Shown one piece after another: positions 7,782 to 18,447 of a stretch of 64,000 bases of DNA; position 1 is the stretch's first letter; the number at the start of each line of letters is the position of its first letter. Source of the DNA: Olsenella uli (GTDB lineage: Bacteria; Actinomycetota; Coriobacteriia; Coriobacteriales; Atopobiaceae); assembly GCF_016899935.1 (NCBI RefSeq), contig NZ_JACJJK010000001.1:343481-407480 (forward strand), read 5' to 3'. The notes under the pieces are model-generated. The model was not told the origin of the DNA, did no database searches, and saw only the letters and a list, made by a program, of their open reading frames with translations. A program made the position numbers and the translations under genes.

Positions 7782-9445
7782 GACGCACTCCCCTTCCTAA
7801 CCTCGGCGAGACGGGCGGCGAGGTCGCGAATCCTGCGGTCGCAGCGGTACGCCGCCGGTCCGGCGAAGAAGCGCGCCGAGCAGGCCATGACCTCGTCGAC
7901 GATCACGAGGTCGTTCTCGGCGAGCGTGGTGCCGGTGGCGGTGATGTCCACGATGCGGTCGGTCATGCCCACGATCGGGCCCAGCTCGATGTTACCGTGC
8001 AGCGTGACGATGTCCACCTGCTGGCCGATCGAGTCGTAGTAGCGCTGCGTGATGCGCGGGTACTTGGTGGCCACGCGCACGGTGCCGCGCCAGGCGTAGT
8101 TGCGCTCGGCCTCCCCGGCGCTGCCGGCCGGCTCCGCCACGACGAAGCGGCACGCGCCGTAGCCCATGTCCACGAGCTGGAGCAGGTCGAGGTCGGCCTC
8201 TACGAGCGAGTCCGTGCCGCAGAAGCCGCAGTCGGCGCCACCGTGGCCCACGAAGGCCGGAGCGTCCTGGGCGCGCACGATCACGTACTCCACGTCGCCC
8301 TCGCGCACGACGAGGCGCCGGCCCGGGTTCTCCAGCTCTGCGGTGGGCAGGCCCGCCGCCGCGAGCGCGCGCACCGTGTCCTTGAAGAGCGAGCCCTTGG
8401 GCACCGCGACGCGCAGCGGCCGCTCGGCCAGGCGCACGCCCGGCGTCACCACGCCCGACTCGCCCGGCTCGCCGAGGACCTCCTGGAGGCGCTCGAGCGA
8501 GAGCGCGAAGCCGCAGGCCACGAGGCCCGGTCGGCCCAGGTTGGCGAGGACCGCGTCGTAGCGGCCGCCCGAGGCGAGGCTCGCGGCGATGCCCTCGGCG
8601 TAGCCCTTGAAGATGATCCCGGTGTAGTAGTCGAACGAGTTGATGATCGAGAAGTCAAAGGAGAGCCGGCCCGCCTCGAAGAGGTCGGAGAGCTCCTCGG
8701 CGAGCGCCGCGAGCTCGGCGGTGCCGCGCGCGGCGGCGGGCACGCCGGCGTCGGCGAGAAGGGCGTCGAGCCGGGCGATCACCTCGATGCCGCCGCCCAT
8801 GCGGCAGACCTCGGAGAGGGCGCGGCCGGCCGTCGGGTCGAGGTCCTTCTCGGCGGCTATTACCTCGTCGAGCGTGACGAGGTCGGACTCGTGGACGAGG
8901 TCGCGAACGCGCTCGGAGAACGCGGGGCTCGGCGAGCAGGCGTCGAGCAGGGCCGTCACGGGCACGGGCGAGCCGAAGACGATGCGCCACGCGGGAACCT
9001 CGAGCATGGAGAGGGTCTCCGCGAGCAGGCGCACGACCTCGGCCTCCGAGGCGGTGCCGTCCTGCGCCACGAGCTCGACGCCGAGCTGCGTGAACTGGCG
9101 CGGCTGGCCGCGCAGGCTCGGCTCCTCGCGGACCACCGGGGCGCTGTAGCGCAGGCGGGCCGGGAGGTCCCCGGCAGCCACGCGGCCGGCCACGAGGCGA
9201 GCGACGGGCAGCGTGAGGTCGGGGCGCAACATGAGCAGCGTCTGGTCGGTGTCAAAGAGCTGGAAGGCGGAGTCCTTGATGCGGCCCCCGCGCTCGAGGG
9301 CGGAGCGCTCCTCGAGAAGCGGCGTCTCCACGGGGAGGTAGCCGTGCTCGGAGAAGCACCCCCGCACGACGTCGGAGATGCGCTCGCGGGCGAGCGCCTC
9401 CTGGGGAAGGATGTCGCGGAATCCGCGCGGCGTTTTTGCGATCAC
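7778..9445 (-). CDS. hisZG: Fused HisZ-HisG: ATP phosphoribosyltransferase regulatory and catalytic subunits
   Basis: A 555-residue fusion that is the first gene of the operon. Residues 1 to about 325 are HisZ, a class II aminoacyl-tRNA-synthetase-like regulator: PRGFRDILPQEA, MLRPDLTLPVARLVA, FDYYTGIIFKGY and ASGGRYDAVL. From about residue 345 comes short-form HisG: RVAVPKGSLFKDT, VEYVIVRAQDAP, HGGADCGFCGTDSL, RVATKYPRITQRYY, and the PRPP loop IVDITATGTTLAEN. In most bacteria with short HisG the two are separate genes forming a hetero-octamer, so the fusion would fix 1:1 stoichiometry. GTG start with GGGAG upstream. There is no stop or frameshift between the domains. Confidence 0.95.
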   Translation of the reverse strand: MIAKTPRGFRDILPQEALARERISDVVRGCFSEHGYLPVETPLLEERSALERGGRIKDSAFQLFDTDQTLLMLRPDLTLPVARLVAGRVAAGDLPARLRYSAPVVREEPSLRGQPRQFTQLGVELVAQDGTASEAEVVRLLAETLSMLEVPAWRIVFGSPVPVTALLDACSPSPAFSERVRDLVHESDLVTLDEVIAAEKDLDPTAGRALSEVCRMGGGIEVIARLDALLADAGVPAAARGTAELAALAEELSDLFEAGRLSFDFSIINSFDYYTGIIFKGYAEGIAASLASGGRYDAVLANLGRPGLVACGFALSLERLQEVLGEPGESGVVTPGVRLAERPLRVAVPKGSLFKDTVRALAAAGLPTAELENPGRRLVVREGDVEYVIVRAQDAPAFVGHGGADCGFCGTDSLVEADLDLLQLVDMGYGACRFVVAEPAGSAGEAERNYAWRGTVRVATKYPRITQRYYDSIGQQVDIVTLHGNIELGPIVGMTDRIVDITATGTTLAENDLVIVDEVMACSARFFAGPAAYRCDRRIRDLAARLAEVRKGSAS

Positions 9446-9490
9446 AGGTGCTCCCTTCGGGCCGGGACCCGTCTCGGTTTTGCCCCGACT

Positions 9491-9518
9491 ACTTTAGCAC
9501 ACTAAAGTGACGATGCAA
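9491..9518 (-). promoter_or_regulatory. Histidine operon promoter with an overlapping palindrome (candidate repressor operator)
   Basis: On the minus strand TTGCAT (9513-9518) and TAAAGT (9491-9496) are 16 bases apart, a fair -35/-10 pair about 46 bases before the hisZG start. The -10 lies inside a perfect palindrome, ACTTTAG-CACA-CTAAAGT (9491-9508). A repressor there would block transcription. A TrpR-superfamily HisR/YerC-type regulator is one candidate from known histidine regulation in Gram-positives; that is inference. The rest of 9446-9760 holds no gene I can support and must also carry the promoter of the divergent gene at 9761. Confidence 0.55.
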
Positions 9519-9760
9519 GGCGGCGGACGGACGAGCCCGCGCCACCCCGCGCGCCGGGAGACGAGCCGAAATCCTCCACGGGCGAAAGCCGCGCCGCCGG
9601 CGGGCGAGAAGAGGCCTCATGCCTACAACTTCTCGAACCAACGAGCGTGCACGCCACGCCCAAGCTGCGCCGTTAGTCACCCGTCGGCCACCCGTAAGAC
9701 GGGGTCGCGCCCTCCCCTGCTACGCTCGGCACCCCCATAGGGCGAGAGAAGGGAGACAGG

Positions 9761-10216
9761 ATGGCACTGCACTGGAAAGAGGCCCGCGTGATCGTGACGT
9801 GCGGAGGCCTGGGGGAGGTGGACGACGCGCCTGAGGACACCATCGTCATCGCGCTCAGGCCCGAGGAGGTGGACGAGCCCGAGACGATCGAGGCGGTCCG
9901 CAACCTCGTGCTCGACCGCACGATCGAGCGCCGGCAGCAGATTCTGAGCGACGTCTACGCGCTCGGAGTCTCCATGCCGGACCCCACGGTCGAGGAGGGC
10001 GAGGACGACCCCGACGAGGTGACGGACGCCGAGCGGACCCTCCTTGAGAACCTCCGGGAGCGCGAGGGGGAGGACGAGGGCGACTCGGGCGCCGAGGACG
10101 ACTGGACGGGAGGTCGGCCCTCGGTCGCGGAGAGCGGCCTTCTGCTCGGGGCCGACGCGGGACGGGGCGTGAGAATCTTCATCAGCCACGTCGAGGAGCT
10201 CGTGGTGCACAACTGA
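9761..10216 (+). CDS. Acidic hypothetical protein, divergent from the histidine operon
   Basis: A 151-residue protein I do not recognise. It starts MALHWKEARVIVTCGGLGEV and has a GGGAGA ribosome-binding site. The middle (about residues 75-120) is extremely acidic and probably disordered, rich in Glu and Asp. The ends look folded: VIVTCGGLGEV at the N-terminus and GVRIFISHVEELVVHN at the C-terminus. There is no signal peptide, membrane segment or cysteine cluster. Strong codon bias supports real coding. The antisense frame is a mirror of GC-rich codons. Confidence 0.75.
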   Translation: MALHWKEARVIVTCGGLGEVDDAPEDTIVIALRPEEVDEPETIEAVRNLVLDRTIERRQQILSDVYALGVSMPDPTVEEGEDDPDEVTDAERTLLENLREREGEDEGDSGAEDDWTGGRPSVAESGLLLGADAGRGVRIFISHVEELVVHN

Positions 10217-10263
10217 GCGGGTCCCGGCGGGCGGCAGCGACTCGCCGCCCGCCGGGCTTGCCC

Positions 10264-10290
10264 TTGCACCTCCTTCTATTTTTGTATAAC
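10264..10290 (+). promoter_or_regulatory. Promoter of the toxin-antitoxin-like pair
   Basis: TTGCAC (10264-10269) and TATAAC (10285-10290) with a 15-base spacer lie in a short AT-rich island in GC-rich DNA, directly before the gene at 10315. Two near-copies of a seven-base word, TATAACG and TTTAACG, start 12 bases apart across the -10 region and could be binding sites for the ribbon-helix-helix protein encoded downstream. Confidence 0.5.
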
Positions 10291-10314
10291 GTTCTGTTTA
10301 ACGAAAGGTGCGCC

Positions 10315-10653
10315 ATGAGGAAGGAACTCATCCTGATCCATGAACGCATCCATCGACGTCATCCGGAACTCACGGACCTCGACGTGCGGACGGCCTGGCT
10401 CGACGCCTTCGCCATCGGCGAGCGCGTCGGCGCCGACCTGCCACGACCGACGCTCGTCGGTCTGGGATACGACGGACGCGGTCGAGCTCTGGAAATGATC
10501 GGAACCGTCTTGGAGGACGGGGTCACGCTGGTCTACCATGCCCGAACCCCGCCGACGAAGAAGGTGCTGCGCGAACTGGAGGAGGCGCATCGTGGAGTAC
10601 ATCACGCAGGGAGGCGACGCCCTCACCGACCGGGACATCGAAGAGCTGGCTGA
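10315..10653 (+). CDS. Toxin-like protein of a BrnT/RelE-style pair
   Basis: A 112-residue frame starting MRKELILIHERIHRRHPEL with an AAAGG site. The core resembles a small actinobacterial protein family found beside ribbon-helix-helix antitoxins: HPELTDLDVRTAWLDAF, LGYDGRGRALEMIG, LVYHARTPPTKKVLREL. The TPPTKK-xLREL end is the usual C-terminus of that family. Here the frame runs about 24 residues further in low-complexity Arg/His/Gly sequence that overlaps the next gene, so the original stop may have been lost or a frameshift may exist. RNase activity is inference from similar pairs. Confidence 0.68.
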   Translation: MRKELILIHERIHRRHPELTDLDVRTAWLDAFAIGERVGADLPRPTLVGLGYDGRGRALEMIGTVLEDGVTLVYHARTPPTKKVLRELEEAHRGVHHAGRRRPHRPGHRRAG

Positions 10654-10864
10654 GCGCTTCGAGCGCGGCGAGCTCCCTGGAAGATGGGGCCGCGTGCTGG
10701 TGGGGCGCCCGCGCATAAGCTCGGAGCAGCTCAAGCTCATCGGGGTCAGGGTGCCCGAGTCGGAAGTGCGCGCCTTTGACGCGAAGGCGGCCAGGAACGG
10801 TCAGACGCGCTCACAGCGACTGCGCCAGCTCATCGAGCGCGACCTCGACGAGGACGGCGCCTAG
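10592..10864 (+). CDS. Ribbon-helix-helix antitoxin-like protein
   Basis: A 90-residue protein read from a GTG at 10592 with a GGAGG site eight bases upstream. The N-terminal half (ALTDRDIEELAERFERGELPG) matches the acidic helical segment common in partners of the preceding family. The C-terminal half has a CopG-like DNA-binding signature: IGVRVPESEVRAFDAKAA then NGQTRSQRLRQLIE. Antitoxins of this kind bind the toxin and repress the operon. Gene order is toxin first, with a 62-base overlap because of the extended toxin frame. Confidence 0.72.
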   Translation: MEYITQGGDALTDRDIEELAERFERGELPGRWGRVLVGRPRISSEQLKLIGVRVPESEVRAFDAKAARNGQTRSQRLRQLIERDLDEDGA

Positions 10865-11028
10865 CCTCATGCGACCCGGAGAGGAGACGTAGCGGTCCTG
10901 TGCCCTCCGGAGCCGGCTCGGGGCGCCGTGTGTGGAGTCTGGCCGTACTTCTCGGCCGCGACCTCGCCCGCAGGGGCGTTGGTGGCACTATGAAAACGTT
11001 GTGCCGCCGACGCGAAGGGGGACGAGAG

Positions 11029-12714
11029 GTGGGCCACGGGTCCGTGTATCAGCCGAAGCACATGAGGTCCTCGACGCCCGTCGAGGCCACGGCCGCCGAC
11101 GCCGGGACGCCCCGTCCCGAGGGCCCGTCGGAGCCGGCCACGCAGGAGCAGGTCGGCCGCAGCGCGGCGCTGATGAGCGTCCTGGTGATCGTGAGCCGCC
11201 TCACCGGGTTCCTGCGCACCTGGGGCCAGGCCTACGCCATCGGCGTCACGGTGATGGCCAGCTGCTACTCCGTGGCCAACAACCTCCCCAACCAGCTCTA
11301 CGAGCTCGTCGCCGCCGGCATGCTGACCACGGCGTTCCTTCCGGTCTACATGACGGTCAAGAAGCGCGCCGGCGCCGAGGGGGCGAGCGCCTACACCTCC
11401 AACCTCGTCTCCATCGTGCTCGTGGTCATGGGCGCCGTCGCCGTCCTGGGGTTCGTCTTTGCCGCGCAGATGGTCTACACGCAGTCGTTCACCGCGACCG
11501 ACGAGTTCGACTTCGACCTCGCGGTCTACTTCTTCCGGTTCTTCGTGATCGAGGTCGTGCTCTACGCCCTGTCGTCGATCTTCTCGGGTGTGCTCAACGC
11601 CGAGCGCGACTACTTCTGGGGCCAGGCGGCTCCCATCTTCAACAACTTCGTGACCACCGCCTCCTTCCTGGCCTACGCCGCGCTCGCCGACTCCAACCCC
11701 CAGCTCGCGCTCCTCATGCTCGCGCTCGGCAACCCGCTCGGGGTGGCCGTCCAGGTCGTCCTGCAGATCCCCCCGATGCTTCGCCACGGCATCCGCCTGC
11801 GCTTCCGCATCGACCTGCACGACCCTCTGCTGAAGGAGACCCTCAGGATCGGCGTCCCCTCCGTCGCCGTGGTGGTCGCCTCGTTCGTCACCACCTCGGT
11901 CCAGTCGACCTCGGCGCTCTCCGTCGAGGCCACGGGCGCCTCGATCACCTACTACTCGCGCCTGTGGTATACGCTGCCCTACTCCATCCTCACGGTCCCC
12001 ATCACCACGGCCATGTTCACGGAGCTTTCCGACTACTGGGCACGTGACGACCGCACGTCATTCGCGCGCGGCATCGTCTCGGGTTCGGGGCAGATCCTGT
12101 TCTTCTCGGTCCCCTTCATGCTCTACCTGATCGTCTTCTCGGTGCCCCTCATATCGATCCTCGCGGCGGGCAGCTTCTCCGAGGAGGCCCTCGCCATGAC
12201 GGCCTCCTATCTCGCCGTGTACGCGATCTCGCTCCCCTTCTACGCGGTCTATATGTACCTGCAGAAGGTCGCCTCGGCGATGCGGCGCATGATGCTGTGC
12301 GCCTTTGCCAACGCGGCGGCCGCCGTCGTCCAAGTGGTAACGCTGCTGGTGTTCACCCCCGTCGTCGGGCTGAACTTCGTCGCCTTCTCCTCGACCCTCT
12401 TCTTCGTCACACTCTGCGTCGTCATGTTCGCGAGCCTTCACCGGGCGCTCGGGCACATCGGGCTCGGCGGCCTCCTTGCCTCCGCCCTGCGCGCGCTCGC
12501 GCTCGGCCTGGCGGGCGCACTGGTGGGGGCGCTCATTCTGCGCGTCCTCGACTCCGTCGTCGGGGACTGCATGGGCTCGCTCCTCCGCTCGGCCGCCTAC
12601 TGCGTGCTCGCGGGGGTTCCCGCCCTCCTCGTCACCTACGGCGGCGGCATGCTCCTGCACGTGCCGGAGGCGGAGATGATCCGGCGCCTGGCGCGGCGCG
12701 TCCTGCGGCGCTAG
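11029..12714 (+). CDS. murJ: MurJ-family lipid II flippase
   Basis: An integral membrane protein of about 561 residues that flips lipid II to the outer face for peptidoglycan synthesis. After a cytoplasmic N-terminus of about 45 residues rich in Pro/Ala/Glu, there are many hydrophobic helices. MurJ-typical stretches are SRLTGFLRTWGQAYAIG, NNLPNQLYELVAAGMLTTAF, PVYMTVKK and PYSILTVPITTAMFTELS. The GTG at 11029 has AAGGGGG seven bases upstream. ATGs at 10990 and 11062 lack a good site. It converges with ybaK with a four-base overlap. Confidence 0.92.
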   Translation: MGHGSVYQPKHMRSSTPVEATAADAGTPRPEGPSEPATQEQVGRSAALMSVLVIVSRLTGFLRTWGQAYAIGVTVMASCYSVANNLPNQLYELVAAGMLTTAFLPVYMTVKKRAGAEGASAYTSNLVSIVLVVMGAVAVLGFVFAAQMVYTQSFTATDEFDFDLAVYFFRFFVIEVVLYALSSIFSGVLNAERDYFWGQAAPIFNNFVTTASFLAYAALADSNPQLALLMLALGNPLGVAVQVVLQIPPMLRHGIRLRFRIDLHDPLLKETLRIGVPSVAVVVASFVTTSVQSTSALSVEATGASITYYSRLWYTLPYSILTVPITTAMFTELSDYWARDDRTSFARGIVSGSGQILFFSVPFMLYLIVFSVPLISILAAGSFSEEALAMTASYLAVYAISLPFYAVYMYLQKVASAMRRMMLCAFANAAAAVVQVVTLLVFTPVVGLNFVAFSSTLFFVTLCVVMFASLHRALGHIGLGGLLASALRALALGLAGALVGALILRVLDSVVGDCMGSLLRSAAYCVLAGVPALLVTYGGGMLLHVPEAEMIRRLARRVLRR

Positions 12715-13211
12715 CCCCGTACGATGTCGGCGAGGGCGGCGTCGCAGAAGCGCGCGAGGTCGTCCGGGGCGAGCGTGAGGCTGAGGCCGCGTCGCCCGCC
12801 CGAGACGTGGATCTCGTCGAAGAGCTGGGCCGTCTCGTCGATGAGCGTGGGAAACCGCTTCTTCATGCCGACCGGCGAGCAGCCGCCGCGCACGTAGCCC
12901 GTGACCGGCTCGAGGTCGCGCACATGCATCAGGCTGAGGCTCTTCTCGCCCGCCGCCGCAGCCGCCTTCTTGAGGTCGAGCTCGTCGGCCACCGGCAGGC
13001 AGCAGACCACGTGGCCGCCCGCCGGCGTCACGCACACGAGCGTCTTGAAGCTCGCCGCCGGGTCCTCGCCGAGCATCTGGGCTATGTGCAGCCCGAGCTC
13101 GCTCGAGGTGTCCGTCTCGTCGACCTCGTAGGTCACGTGCGAGAAGGGCACGCCGGCCGTCTCCAGCTCGCGCATCGCGTTGGTCTTCTGGAACTTCTCC
13201 CGGCGCGCCAC
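12711..13211 (-). CDS. ybaK: YbaK/EbsC-family Cys-tRNA(Pro) deacylase
   Basis: A 166-residue editing protein that removes Cys (or Ala) mischarged onto tRNA-Pro. Family features are KTNAMRELETAGVPF at the start, the catalytic lysine region ASFKTLVCV, HVVCCLPVADELDLKKAA, YVRGGCSPVGMKKRFPT and the final VSGGRRGLSL. It begins four bases after uvrA ends, so it is probably co-transcribed with uvrA. Its last bases overlap murJ on the other strand. Confidence 0.93.
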   Translation of the reverse strand: MARREKFQKTNAMRELETAGVPFSHVTYEVDETDTSSELGLHIAQMLGEDPAASFKTLVCVTPAGGHVVCCLPVADELDLKKAAAAAGEKSLSLMHVRDLEPVTGYVRGGCSPVGMKKRFPTLIDETAQLFDEIHVSGGRRGLSLTLAPDDLARFCDAALADIVRG

Positions 13212-13215
13212 GGGC

Positions 13216-16089
<2,874 letters not shown>

Positions 16090-16142
16090 GGGACCCTCCT
16101 CGGATGTGCCGGCCGGACCAACCTTGTAATTGTAGCCCGTGG

Positions 16143-16206
16143 GGGCTGGGGGCATTCCTCCGGGAGGTGCGCTTCGCGGAACCTCCCTACGGAATGCCCC
16201 CAGCCC
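16143..16206 (+). repeat. REP-like 64-base hairpin, copy 1
   Basis: Outer arms 16143-16158 and 16191-16206 pair perfectly over 16 bases (GGGCTGGGGGCATTCC). After 3-base internal loops, inner arms GGGAGGT (16162-16168) and ACCTCCC (16181-16187) pair. The apical sequence is GCGCTTCGCGGA. Copy 2 at 16313-16376 has the same architecture in opposite orientation, with changed but still paired stems. Together they fill most of the 296-base gap between uvrA and the hydrolase. Confidence 0.88.
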
Positions 16207-16312
16207 ATCACCTCCAACAACTAGGTACCGAGCAGCACCGAAGTGGCGCGCCGGGCGCCGCGAGCCGGGCGTCCCCGTCGTCGCCGCTCGCTGCGAAAGA
16301 TTGGTTGCCGTA

Positions 16313-16376
16313 GGCGTCCCGGTGTTCCGCAGGGAAGTTCCGCGCAGCGCACTTCCCGGAGGAACACCGGGGCGCC
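16313..16376 (-). repeat. REP-like 64-base hairpin, copy 2 (inverted)
   Basis: Outer arms 16313-16328 and 16361-16376 pair in 15 of 16 positions. Inner arms GGGAAGT (16332-16338) and ACTTCCC (16351-16357) pair perfectly. Read on the minus strand, its core TTCCTCCGGGAAGTGCGCT matches copy 1 (TTCCTCCGGGAGGTGCGCT) except at stem positions, where both sides have changed together. The pair, 106 bases apart and inverted, resembles a BIME of enterobacterial REPs. Confidence 0.88.
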
Positions 16377-16385
16377 CCGAGAAAC

Positions 16386-17462
16386 CTACCGTTCCGCAGC
16401 GACGTAGCGGTGCACGCCCGCGGCGTCGGGCTCGCGGCGGACGGCGCCCGTCGCCACGAGGTGATCGAGGTGCGCCACGCTCTCGGAGGCGAGAAACCAC
16501 CTCGTGAGCGCCGGCGTGGCGGCCCAGTCCTGCGGGTGCAGGCGCCAGCCCATCTCGCCCACCAGCTCGCGGCCCGCCCGCCCCGGCTCGCGCCGGATCG
16601 CCTCCAGCGCGCGGGCGCTGCGGCGCTCGTGGTGGTCGGCGTTCTTCTCGCACCGCACGGCGAGCGGGCCGCCCTGCAGGCCGTGGCCCAGGAAGGCGTG
16701 CTCGACGCCGCACGCGGCGAGCCGCCGCAGCGTGGCGACCTGCTCCCCGATGGGGTCCTCGCCCTCGTCCCAGAAGCCGATGCACGTGGAGCACAGGAAG
16801 AGCACCGCGTCGCCGAGAAACGCCGTGCGGGTGCGCGGCTCCCAGAGCGCGCACTGCCCCGGCGTGTGCCCGGGGGTCGGCACGACCTCGAGCTCCCAGC
16901 GCCCGCAGCGCAGCGCCGCGCCGGCCGCCACCGTCTCGAACGCGATCTTCTCGGCCTCGAAGTTGCGCGCGTGATCCCAGATGACGTCGGCGAGCTCGGC
17001 GGACTCGACGGCGGGAAAGCCCTCCGCGCACAGGCGCCGCACCATCGTCTCGCGCCAGGCCGGCACGGCGAAGCGGCGCATGTCGGCGAGCACGCCCTCC
17101 GGGACCACCACGCGGGCGCCCGCGGCGGCGAGCTCGCGCGCGAGCCCGGTGTGGTCGATGTGGGCGTGCGTGAAGAAGACCTTGACGTCCTCGGCGTCCA
17201 CGCCCAGGCCCAGGAGCGCCCGCATGAGGCGCGTGTCGTTGAAGTCGTCCGGCGTCCCGGAGTCCACGACGAGCGTCTCGTCGCCGTCGCGGACCACGAA
17301 GGCGTTCACCGACGGCAGGAAGGTGTCGTGCATGAGCAGCTCGACGCGCCAGACCTCGGGCTCCTCGAGCACCCGGTGGCAGGTGAAGCCGTCCCCGTCG
17401 AGCGTGAAGCAGTTCTCGCCGCAGCCCTGCCCCCAGTCCGCGTCGCGTACGTCGCCTGTCAT
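16386..17462 (-). CDS. Metallo-beta-lactamase-fold hydrolase
   Basis: A 358-residue soluble protein with the zinc-binding signature THAHIDHTG near residue 95, plus later ligands [21 protein letters not shown] and HAFLGHG. This is the MBL superfamily, which covers glyoxalase II, lactonases and RNases. The extra C-terminal winged-helix-like segment (about residues 280-358: [18 protein letters not shown] and DHLVATGAV) is like that of LACTB2-type hydrolases. Exact substrate unknown. The start at 17462 has GGAGGGAGG six bases upstream. It is divergent from mrp. Confidence 0.88.
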   Translation of the reverse strand: MTGDVRDADWGQGCGENCFTLDGDGFTCHRVLEEPEVWRVELLMHDTFLPSVNAFVVRDGDETLVVDSGTPDDFNDTRLMRALLGLGVDAEDVKVFFTHAHIDHTGLARELAAAGARVVVPEGVLADMRRFAVPAWRETMVRRLCAEGFPAVESAELADVIWDHARNFEAEKIAFETVAAGAALRCGRWELEVVPTPGHTPGQCALWEPRTRTAFLGDAVLFLCSTCIGFWDEGEDPIGEQVATLRRLAACGVEHAFLGHGLQGGPLAVRCEKNADHHERRSARALEAIRREPGRAGRELVGEMGWRLHPQDWAATPALTRWFLASESVAHLDHLVATGAVRREPDAAGVHRYVAAER

Positions 17463-17570
17463 GTGCGGCCTCCCTCCGAGCGACACCGTTCTTCTCGCCA
17501 GTATGCCCCATCCGGGGGACCTTGGTTAGAATTGACACGAGCAAACACGGGCCACGACGAGAGGAACGGC

Positions 17571-18446
17571 ATGGACCAGAACGAGCAGGACAAGCTTCGC
17601 CAGGAGGTCGACGAGGTGCTGCACGGCCAGAAGCAGCCCCAGGAGCCGGCCGGCTTCCAGCAGAACGACTACTCCAACATCCGCCACGTCATCGGAGTGA
17701 TGTCGGGCAAGGGCGGCGTGGGCAAGTCGCTCGTCTGCGGCATCCTGGCCGTGGAGCTCGCGCGGCGCGGCGCTCGCGTGGGCATCCTCGACGCCGACAT
17801 CACCGGTCCCTCGATCCCGCGCATGATGGGTCTCGCAGACGCGCGCGCCCGCGGCGTGGACGACCTCATCGTCCCCGTGCTCACGAAGGGCGGCATCAAG
17901 GTCATGAGCGCCAACCTCGTACTGGAGCACGAGAGCGATCCGGTGCTCTGGCGCGGTCCCGTCGTGGCCGGCGCGATCAAGCAGTTCTGGGAGGACTGCG
18001 CCTGGGGCGAGCTGGACTACCTGCTCGTGGACATGCCCCCGGGGACGGGCGACGTGGCGCTCACCGTGTTCCAGTCGCTGCCCGTGGACGGCGTGGTCAT
18101 CGTGAGCTCGCCGCAGGACCTGGTGCAGATGGTCGTCGGCAAGGCCGTGAACATGGCCAACATGATGAACGTGCCGGTGCTCGGCCTCGTGGAGAACATG
18201 GCCTACGTGGAGTGCCCGCACTGCGGCGAGAGGATCTACCCCTACGGCCCGAGCCGCCTCGCGGAGACCGCCCAGGCCTTCGACGTGGACGCGCTGGGGC
18301 AGCTGCCGATGGACGCCGCGCTCGCCGAGGCCTGCGACACGGGCACCTTCGAGGGCAAGCTCCCCGAGGGCCTCTTGCCGGACGCCGTGGAGGCCGTCGT
18401 GCGCACCGCCGAGTTCATGGACGCGCTGCACGGCCAGGACAAGTAA
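17571..18446 (+). CDS. mrp: Mrp/NBP35-family iron-sulfur cluster carrier ATPase
   Basis: A 291-residue P-loop ATPase that carries Fe-S clusters to apoproteins. The deviant Walker A is [11 protein letters not shown] near residue 45. [26 protein letters not shown] and the metal-binding CxxC in [14 protein letters not shown] follow. The N-terminal 35 residues are charged and lack the four-cysteine cluster of eukaryotic Nbp35. The start has a GAGGAAC site. It is followed after one base by the next gene, so the two form an operon. A TAGAAT hexamer at 17526-17531 could be its -10. Confidence 0.95.
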   Translation: MDQNEQDKLRQEVDEVLHGQKQPQEPAGFQQNDYSNIRHVIGVMSGKGGVGKSLVCGILAVELARRGARVGILDADITGPSIPRMMGLADARARGVDDLIVPVLTKGGIKVMSANLVLEHESDPVLWRGPVVAGAIKQFWEDCAWGELDYLLVDMPPGTGDVALTVFQSLPVDGVVIVSSPQDLVQMVVGKAVNMANMMNVPVLGLVENMAYVECPHCGERIYPYGPSRLAETAQAFDVDALGQLPMDAALAEACDTGTFEGKLPEGLLPDAVEAVVRTAEFMDALHGQDK

Positions 18447-18447
18447 C

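Noticed and set aside
17532..17537. TTGACA as a -35 box for mrp
   Set aside because: A perfect hexamer, but no -10 lies at 16-18 bases before the start codon; TAGAAT just upstream is a better -10 candidate.
16090..17544. Extension of UvrA upstream to a 1442-residue frame
   Set aside because: It reads through the two REP hairpins and out of frame through the hydrolase gene; the ATG at 16089 has a clear ribosome-binding site and the family start.
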